Positions 59,812 through 64,000 of a stretch of DNA of 64,000 nt are shown one piece after another. A model generated the notes under the pieces. The model made no database searches, was not told where the DNA came from, and was given only the letters and a program-made list of their open reading frames with translations. The stretch spans positions 62,001 through 126,000 of the forward strand of contig NZ_JAPIUX010000002.1 of the NCBI RefSeq assembly GCF_026240015.1, in the 5' to 3' direction. Each line of letters starts with the position of its first letter. Position 1 is the stretch's first letter. Both the position numbers and the translations under genes were made by a program. The DNA comes from Acetobacter farinalis. Its GTDB lineage: Bacteria; Pseudomonadota; Alphaproteobacteria; Acetobacterales; Acetobacteraceae.

Positions 59812-61144
59812 AAGCAAAGCCGTCCAGCGCATTCTCTCCCTGACGGAGGATGATCTTCAGGCCCTGTGTGAGGCTGCGGATGCCGCCATTCTGGGTGGCG
59901 GCGGGTTTGGCTGGATTCAGCCGCAGGGGCGGCAGGTTCTTGAGCGCTACTTCAAGGGCCTGCTTCTGGTGCCCGAACGCATGCTGTTCGCGGTGCGCCT
60001 GAAGGGCGAAATCGTGGGCTGTGCGCAGCTTGTGCGCGCCCCGCGCAATAATGAATGTCAGGCCATGTGCGTGACCCTGATGCACCTGTTCGTGGCACCC
60101 TATGCCCGCAATCAGGGCTTGGGCACAGCCCTGCTGCATGAAGTGGAAAACGCGGCCCGCAGTATGGGTTTCCGTGTGATGAACATGGATGTGGCAGAAA
60201 CGCAGACACCCGCAATTTCCCTGTTTCAGAAAGCCGGGTTCCAGCACTGGGGCACACACCCGCACTTTGCGCGAATGGGTGACCAGACCGTAGGCGGGCT
60301 GTTCTTCACCAAACTTCTTGATACCGTGCGCTCCGCCCCTCCTCTGGAGCCTTCCTCCTCCCCTCAGGTTGAAACACCGGACATGCCAGCATCTTCCCCC
60401 TCCTCCTCCCGCCCGCTCACACTCTATCCGGCCATTGACCTGAAGGACGGAGCCTGTGTCCGCCTGCGCCGGGGGGAAATGGATGACGCAACCATTTATT
60501 CAGATGATCCCGCGGCACAGGCCCGCGCCTGGTGTGAGGCCGGGTTCAAATGGCTGCACGCGGTGGATCTGAACGGTGCATTTGCAGGCCAGTCCGCCAA
60601 TGTGCCCGCTGTGCAGGCCATTCTGAAAGCCACCACCGTCCCCATGCAGCTTGGGGGCGGCCTGCGGGATATGAAAGCCATTTCCTTCTGGCTGGAAGCA
60701 GGCGTCACGCGGGTTATCCTCGGCTCTGTCGCGGTCAAGAACCCTGCTCTGGTCAAGGAAGCCTGCCGGGCCTTCCCGGGCCGGATTGTGGCCGGGATTG
60801 ACGCCCGCTCCGGCCATGTGGCCACAGAAGGCTGGGCCGAAGTGTCTGACATGCAGGCCACGGAACTGGCCCTGCGGATGCAGGAAGCCGGAGTGGCCGC
60901 CATTATCTTCACGGAAATCAGCCGTGATGGCATGCTGGACGGGCTGGATATCGAGCAGACCGTCACCCTTGCCAACACGGTTTCCATCCCCGTGATTGCC
61001 AGTGGCGGGGTTGGCAATCTGGAGCATCTTGCCGCCCTGCGGAAAGCAGCGGACGACACACCGGGGATTGAAGGCGTTATTGTCGGCCGCGCCCTGTATG
61101 ATGGCCGCGTCTCCCCTGCCGAGGCGCTGAAGGTGCTTGCCTGA
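59798..61144 (+). CDS. hisA: GNAT acetyltransferase-HisA fusion
   Basis: One frame of 448 residues with no stop between two domains. The N-terminal part (about 15-190) is a GNAT-type acetyltransferase: GEIVGCAQLVRAP, VTLMHLFVAPYARNQGLGTAL and AISLFQKAGFQHWG. A Ser/Pro-rich linker (about 185-210) leads to HisA (about 210-447), the ProFAR isomerase, with LYPAIDLKDGACVRLRRGE, QLGGGLRDMKAI and IIFTEISRDGMLDGLD. An ATG at 60381 could start a separate HisA, but it has no clear ribosome site. The stop shares a base with hisF (TGATG). Confidence 0.88.
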   Translation: MSTPKSKAVQRILSLTEDDLQALCEAADAAILGGGGFGWIQPQGRQVLERYFKGLLLVPERMLFAVRLKGEIVGCAQLVRAPRNNECQAMCVTLMHLFVAPYARNQGLGTALLHEVENAARSMGFRVMNMDVAETQTPAISLFQKAGFQHWGTHPHFARMGDQTVGGLFFTKLLDTVRSAPPLEPSSSPQVETPDMPASSPSSSRPLTLYPAIDLKDGACVRLRRGEMDDATIYSDDPAAQARAWCEAGFKWLHAVDLNGAFAGQSANVPAVQAILKATTVPMQLGGGLRDMKAISFWLEAGVTRVILGSVAVKNPALVKEACRAFPGRIVAGIDARSGHVATEGWAEVSDMQATELALRMQEAGVAAIIFTEISRDGMLDGLDIEQTVTLANTVSIPVIASGGVGNLEHLAALRKAADDTPGIEGVIVGRALYDGRVSPAEALKVLA

Positions 61145-61932
61145 TGCTTAAGCTTCGCGTCATCCCCTGTCTGGATGTCAAGAATGGTCGCGTTGTAAAG
61201 GGCGTGAACTTTGTTGAACTGCGCGATGCCGGAGATCCGGTGGAACAGGCGGCCCTGTATGATGCCGCCGGGGCGGATGAGCTGACATTTCTGGACATCA
61301 CCGCAAGCCATGAAAACCGTGACACCATTCTGGATGTTGTCAGCCGCACGGCGGAGCGGATTTTCCTGCCGCTGACGGTGGGGGGCGGGGTCCGCACAAC
61401 GGATGACATGCGCCGCCTGCTGCTGGCGGGTGCGGATAAATGCGCCATGAATTCCGCTGCCGTTTCCCGCCCGGAGCTGATTAACGAAGCGGCCCGGAAA
61501 TTCGGGAGCCAGTGCGTGGTTGTAGGGGTGGATGCCCGCCAGAGCTCCACGGGCAAATGGGAAGTCTATACCCACGGCGGCCGCACCCCGACCGGGCGGG
61601 ACGTGATTGACTGGTGCCAGGAAGTCGCGGAGCGTGGGGCAGGAGAAATCCTGCTGACCTCCATGGACCGTGACGGCACACGCTCGGGCTTTGATCTGTC
61701 TTTGCTGAAAGCCGCGACACAGGCGGTCAGGCTCCCGATTGTCGCCTCTGGCGGCGTGGGAGAACTGAAACACTTTGTGGAAGGTGCTGAAGCTGGAGCC
61801 ACAGGACTTCTGGCGGCCAGCGTTTTCCATTTCGGCCAGTTTACTGTCTCTCAGGTCAAATCCGCGCTGGCCGAAGCCGGTTTGCCCGTACGCCCCACCC
61901 CTTCACCTTTTCAGGCAAAGTCACGCACATGA
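61144..61932 (+). CDS. hisF: imidazole glycerol phosphate synthase, cyclase subunit
   Basis: TIM-barrel subunit of 262 residues making IGP and AICAR with HisH. LRVIPCLDVKNGRVVKG holds the first catalytic Asp, VGGGVRTTDDMRRLLLAGAD the phosphate loop, and SMDRDGTRSGFDL the second catalytic Asp. Overlapping start and stop codons tie it to hisA and hisE. Confidence 0.97.
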   Translation: MLKLRVIPCLDVKNGRVVKGVNFVELRDAGDPVEQAALYDAAGADELTFLDITASHENRDTILDVVSRTAERIFLPLTVGGGVRTTDDMRRLLLAGADKCAMNSAAVSRPELINEAARKFGSQCVVVGVDARQSSTGKWEVYTHGGRTPTGRDVIDWCQEVAERGAGEILLTSMDRDGTRSGFDLSLLKAATQAVRLPIVASGGVGELKHFVEGAEAGATGLLAASVFHFGQFTVSQVKSALAEAGLPVRPTPSPFQAKSRT

Positions 61933-62429
61933 CCAAGAAAGCCAGCGCAAAACCCACACCCAAGACCCCCGCCAAGGCAGCCGCGAAGGCCGCACCTAAA
62001 AGCCGTGCAAAAAAAGAGGCTGTTGCGAAAAAGGCCATCACAAAAAAAGCCGTGAAATCCAGAGAGCTTCCGATTGATGCCCTCTCCCACTCTGCGGATG
62101 AGACGGTTCTGGACCGGCTGTATGACGTTGTTCTGAGCCGCAAAGGCACAGACCCCAGCCTGAGCCATTCCTCCCGCCTTCTCTCTCGTGGCACGTATAA
62201 AATTGCCCAGAAATTCGGGGAAGAAGCAGTAGAGTGCGTGATTGAAGCCGTTGCCGGCCGCAAAGACCTTCTGGTGGGGGAAAGCGCTGATGTGCTATAT
62301 CACCTTATCGTCCTGTGGGTGGATGCTGGTGTAACGCCGGATGAAATATGGGCCGAACTGCGCCGCCGTGAAGGCACCAGTGGCATTGCCGAAAAAGCAT
62401 CCCGCCCCAAGGAAACGCTTCCGAAATAA
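61929..62429 (+). CDS. hisE: phosphoribosyl-ATP diphosphatase with Lys/Ala tail
   Basis: Second step of histidine synthesis. The all-alpha MazG-like HisE domain (about 55-150) has LDRLYDVVLSRKG, KIAQKFGEEAVECVIEAV and LVGESADVLYHLIVLWVDAG with the metal-binding acidic residues. About 48 residues before it are a Lys/Ala/Pro-rich tail (KKASAKPTPKTPAKAAAKAA and more), like bacterial histone H1-type sequence. Typical HisE has about 100 residues; this one has 166. ATGA overlap with hisF. Confidence 0.94.
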   Translation: MTKKASAKPTPKTPAKAAAKAAPKSRAKKEAVAKKAITKKAVKSRELPIDALSHSADETVLDRLYDVVLSRKGTDPSLSHSSRLLSRGTYKIAQKFGEEAVECVIEAVAGRKDLLVGESADVLYHLIVLWVDAGVTPDEIWAELRRREGTSGIAEKASRPKETLPK

Positions 62430-62439
62430 GGACTACATC

Positions 62440-62814
62440 ATGGCTGTCAAAGGAACAGGGGCTTACAACCCGGAAAACATTTTCGCAAAAATCCTGCGTG
62501 GAGATATTCCCTGCAAAAAGGTTTTCGAAAATGAATGGGTTCTCGCCTTTCAGGACATCGCCCCCAAAGCGGCCGTGCATGTCCTTGTGATCCCTAAAAA
62601 TCCTTATGTCTCCTTTATTGATTTCACAAAAACAGCTTCAGAGGCAGAGATTGCCGGTGTCATGAAGGCCGCGAGCCTGATTGCCTCGGACCTGGGGCTG
62701 GAGGAAAGCGGTTACCGCGTGATCACCAATGCTGGTGAAAACAGCGGGCAGGAAGTGCCGCATTTCCATCTGCATCTTCTTGGTGGCCAGCCCTTGCCGC
62801 CCTTCCCTGTCTGA
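62440..62814 (+). CDS. HIT family protein
   Basis: Histidine-triad nucleotide-binding protein of 124 residues, HINT-like: IFAKILRGDIPCKKVFENE, then VLVIPKNPYVSFID and the catalytic VPHFHLHLLGGQ. It hydrolyses adenosine phosphoramidates. AAGGA is 7 bases from ATG. HisE-HIT neighbourhood is common in Alphaproteobacteria. Confidence 0.95.
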   Translation: MAVKGTGAYNPENIFAKILRGDIPCKKVFENEWVLAFQDIAPKAAVHVLVIPKNPYVSFIDFTKTASEAEIAGVMKAASLIASDLGLEESGYRVITNAGENSGQEVPHFHLHLLGGQPLPPFPV

Positions 62815-62855
62815 ACAGCATGAATGTTTTCGCTTCCTGAAACAGGACTTTGATC

Positions 62856-63446
62856 ATGACGCCCATGGACATGCTTCTGACTCGCGCCTCTACAGACCTT
62901 CTGGCGGAGCCTGCGCCGTCTGAGGCGCAGCTTTCTGAAATTCTGGCCGCGGCCATGCGCGCACCAGACCATGGGAAACTTCGCCCCTGGCGCTATGTGG
63001 TTTTCCGGGGTGAAGCCCGCCCCGCCCTTGCCGAGCGGGTTATTGCCAGCATGCTGCGGCTGGATGCGAACGCACCGGAATTCAAGATTGAAAAACGCCG
63101 GAAACGCTTTTCCACCATGCCTCTTGTTCTGGGGTTGGGCATGCACCTGCTCCCGAACCACAAAATCCCTCTTTGGGAACAGGAAATAGCTGTGGGCGCA
63201 GCGGCCATGAACGTGTTGAATGCCCTGCATGCAACAGGCTTTGGGGGAATATGGGTCTCCGGGGATATCACGGAAGACCCGGTTCTGGCTGAGGAAATTG
63301 GCTTCCCCGCGCCACACAGGCTGGCGGGCTTCCTGTTTATTGGCACACCGGAAGGTGACCTTCCCGCCCCCAAGCGCCCCGACCCGGCCGATTTTACCGC
63401 CTCATGGACCGGCAAGCCCGTGACCTTCGCCGCAGACAGGAGCTAA
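62856..63446 (+). CDS. nitroreductase-family oxidoreductase (YdjA-like)
   Basis: FMN-dependent oxidoreductase of 196 residues. The N-terminal AAAMRAPDHGKLRPWRYVVF binds FMN; GFGGIWVSGDITEDPVLA and GFLFIGTPEGDLP are later family motifs. The small single-domain form is like YdjA. The ATG at 62856 has AGGA 8 bases upstream; a TTG two codons earlier is not needed. Substrate unknown. Confidence 0.88.
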   Translation: MTPMDMLLTRASTDLLAEPAPSEAQLSEILAAAMRAPDHGKLRPWRYVVFRGEARPALAERVIASMLRLDANAPEFKIEKRRKRFSTMPLVLGLGMHLLPNHKIPLWEQEIAVGAAAMNVLNALHATGFGGIWVSGDITEDPVLAEEIGFPAPHRLAGFLFIGTPEGDLPAPKRPDPADFTASWTGKPVTFAADRS

Positions 63447-63450
63447 GCAC

Positions 63451-64000
63451 ATGACCGCACCCATACAGACAGATGTTGCTCTTATCGGGGGCGGGCCTGT
63501 TGGTCTGGCCACAGCGCTTTCTCTGGAAAAAGCGGGGCTGTCTGTTACGGTGCTGGAGCGCGCTCCGCGTGCGGTCTGGGCAGAACCCGGTTTTGACGGG
63601 CGGGAAATTGCCCTGACCCACCATGCGGTGCACACACTGCAACAGAATGGTGCGTGGGACTATATTCCGGAAACCGCGATCTGCCCGCTTCGGGAAGCTC
63701 GTGTTGAAACCGGGAAATTTCCGCATCCGCTCCGGTTTGATACAAACGGGCGCGGTGTGGATGCTCTGGGCTGGCTGGTTTCCAACAATCATATCCGGCG
63801 CGCCCTGTTTGCCAAGGCCGCAGAGCGACCACGCATCACGCTTCTGGACTCGGCCGCCGTCGAAACCGTCCGGCAGAATCCGGATCGGGCGGTTGTGCAC
63901 CACACACATGGCCAGCTTGAGGCCCAGCTTGTGGTGGGGGCAGATGGACGCTTTTCCCCCACACGGCGCCGGGCCGGGATTGGCGCGATTATTCACGATT
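63451..64000 (+). CDS. UbiH/VisC-type FAD monooxygenase (partial)
   Basis: N-terminal 183 codons of a flavin hydroxylase; the gene runs off the window. The dinucleotide fold is VALIGGGPVGLATALSLEKAG, followed by GREIALTHHAVHTL and the second FAD motif VVGADGRFSPTRR. The type acts in ubiquinone ring hydroxylation. AGGAG lies 8 bases before ATG. Whether it is UbiH, UbiF or another member cannot be told from the fragment. Confidence 0.85.
   Translation, partial: MTAPIQTDVALIGGGPVGLATALSLEKAGLSVTVLERAPRAVWAEPGFDGREIALTHHAVHTLQQNGAWDYIPETAICPLREARVETGKFPHPLRFDTNGRGVDALGWLVSNNHIRRALFAKAAERPRITLLDSAAVETVRQNPDRAVVHHTHGQLEAQLVVGADGRFSPTRRRAGIGAIIHD

Noticed and set aside
1..64000. CRISPR array, rRNA or insertion sequence
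   Set aside because: No regularly spaced repeats, rRNA-like sequence or transposase gene was seen in the window.

Overview
The window looks like chromosome of an acetic acid bacterium (Alphaproteobacteria, Acetobacteraceae; Acetobacter or a close relative is my best guess). The reasons are a CtrA-like regulator, the alphaproteobacterial Tol-Pal, RuvCAB and YebC layout, Ala/Pro-rich secreted proteins, GC-rich codon use, and a histidine operon linked to UbiH-type genes. Genus and species cannot be fixed from the sequence alone.

Layout. 0.4-1.2 kb: a CtrA-like response regulator behind an AT-rich leader. 1.2-20.2 kb, minus strand: a long housekeeping block. Read in transcription order it holds secA, yebC-ruvC-ruvA-ruvB-ybgC, tolQ-tolR-tolA-tolB, pal-cpoB-tilS, ftsH, folP, glmM and thiD, with three clear intrinsic terminators between units. 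20.5-33.8 kb: mixed core genes, namely a periplasmic parvulin, argJ, an RDD protein, a large MscS-type channel, a 2OG-Fe dioxygenase, a DnaJ-like co-chaperone, ubiK, a YbjN protein, proC, a COQ9/TetR-like protein, tRNA-Gln(UUG), an MFS exporter and HU. 33.9-42.8 kb: a cell-surface locus with a rhamnan-synthesis-F-like protein, two very large multidomain glycosyltransferases and, between them, an RTX-repeat protein. 43.2-45.0 kb: a YncE-like beta-propeller protein and a facing exported protein of unknown role.

45.39-56.08 kb is the most interesting part. A 10.6-kb element sits in the 3' half of tRNA-Gly(GCC), between two identical 47-bp repeats. It encodes a tyrosine integrase, an overlapping excisionase-type HTH protein, a TOPRIM/VapE-family primase-helicase, HNH endonuclease, head-tail connector, large terminase, HK97-type capsid, prohead protease and portal. 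It has no recognisable tail, lysis, small terminase or CI-like repressor gene. This is the gene content expected of a capsid-forming phage satellite (cf-PICI-like): it would make and fill its own heads but borrow tails and lysis from a helper phage. Just downstream of the primase-helicase gene lies a 121-bp inverted array of GGTGACGC repeats around AT-rich arms, which is a good candidate for the island's replication origin. Three unrecognised genes lie between terL and the capsid gene, one with a Tat-type signal peptide.

56.3-64.0 kb: glutamine-dependent nadE, then a tightly packed histidine cluster hisB-hisH-(GNAT-hisA)-hisF-hisE, a HIT protein, a nitroreductase and the start of a UbiH-type FAD monooxygenase cut by the window end. 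In this cluster hisA is fused in frame behind an acetyltransferase domain, and hisE carries a histone-H1-like Lys/Ala/Pro tail.
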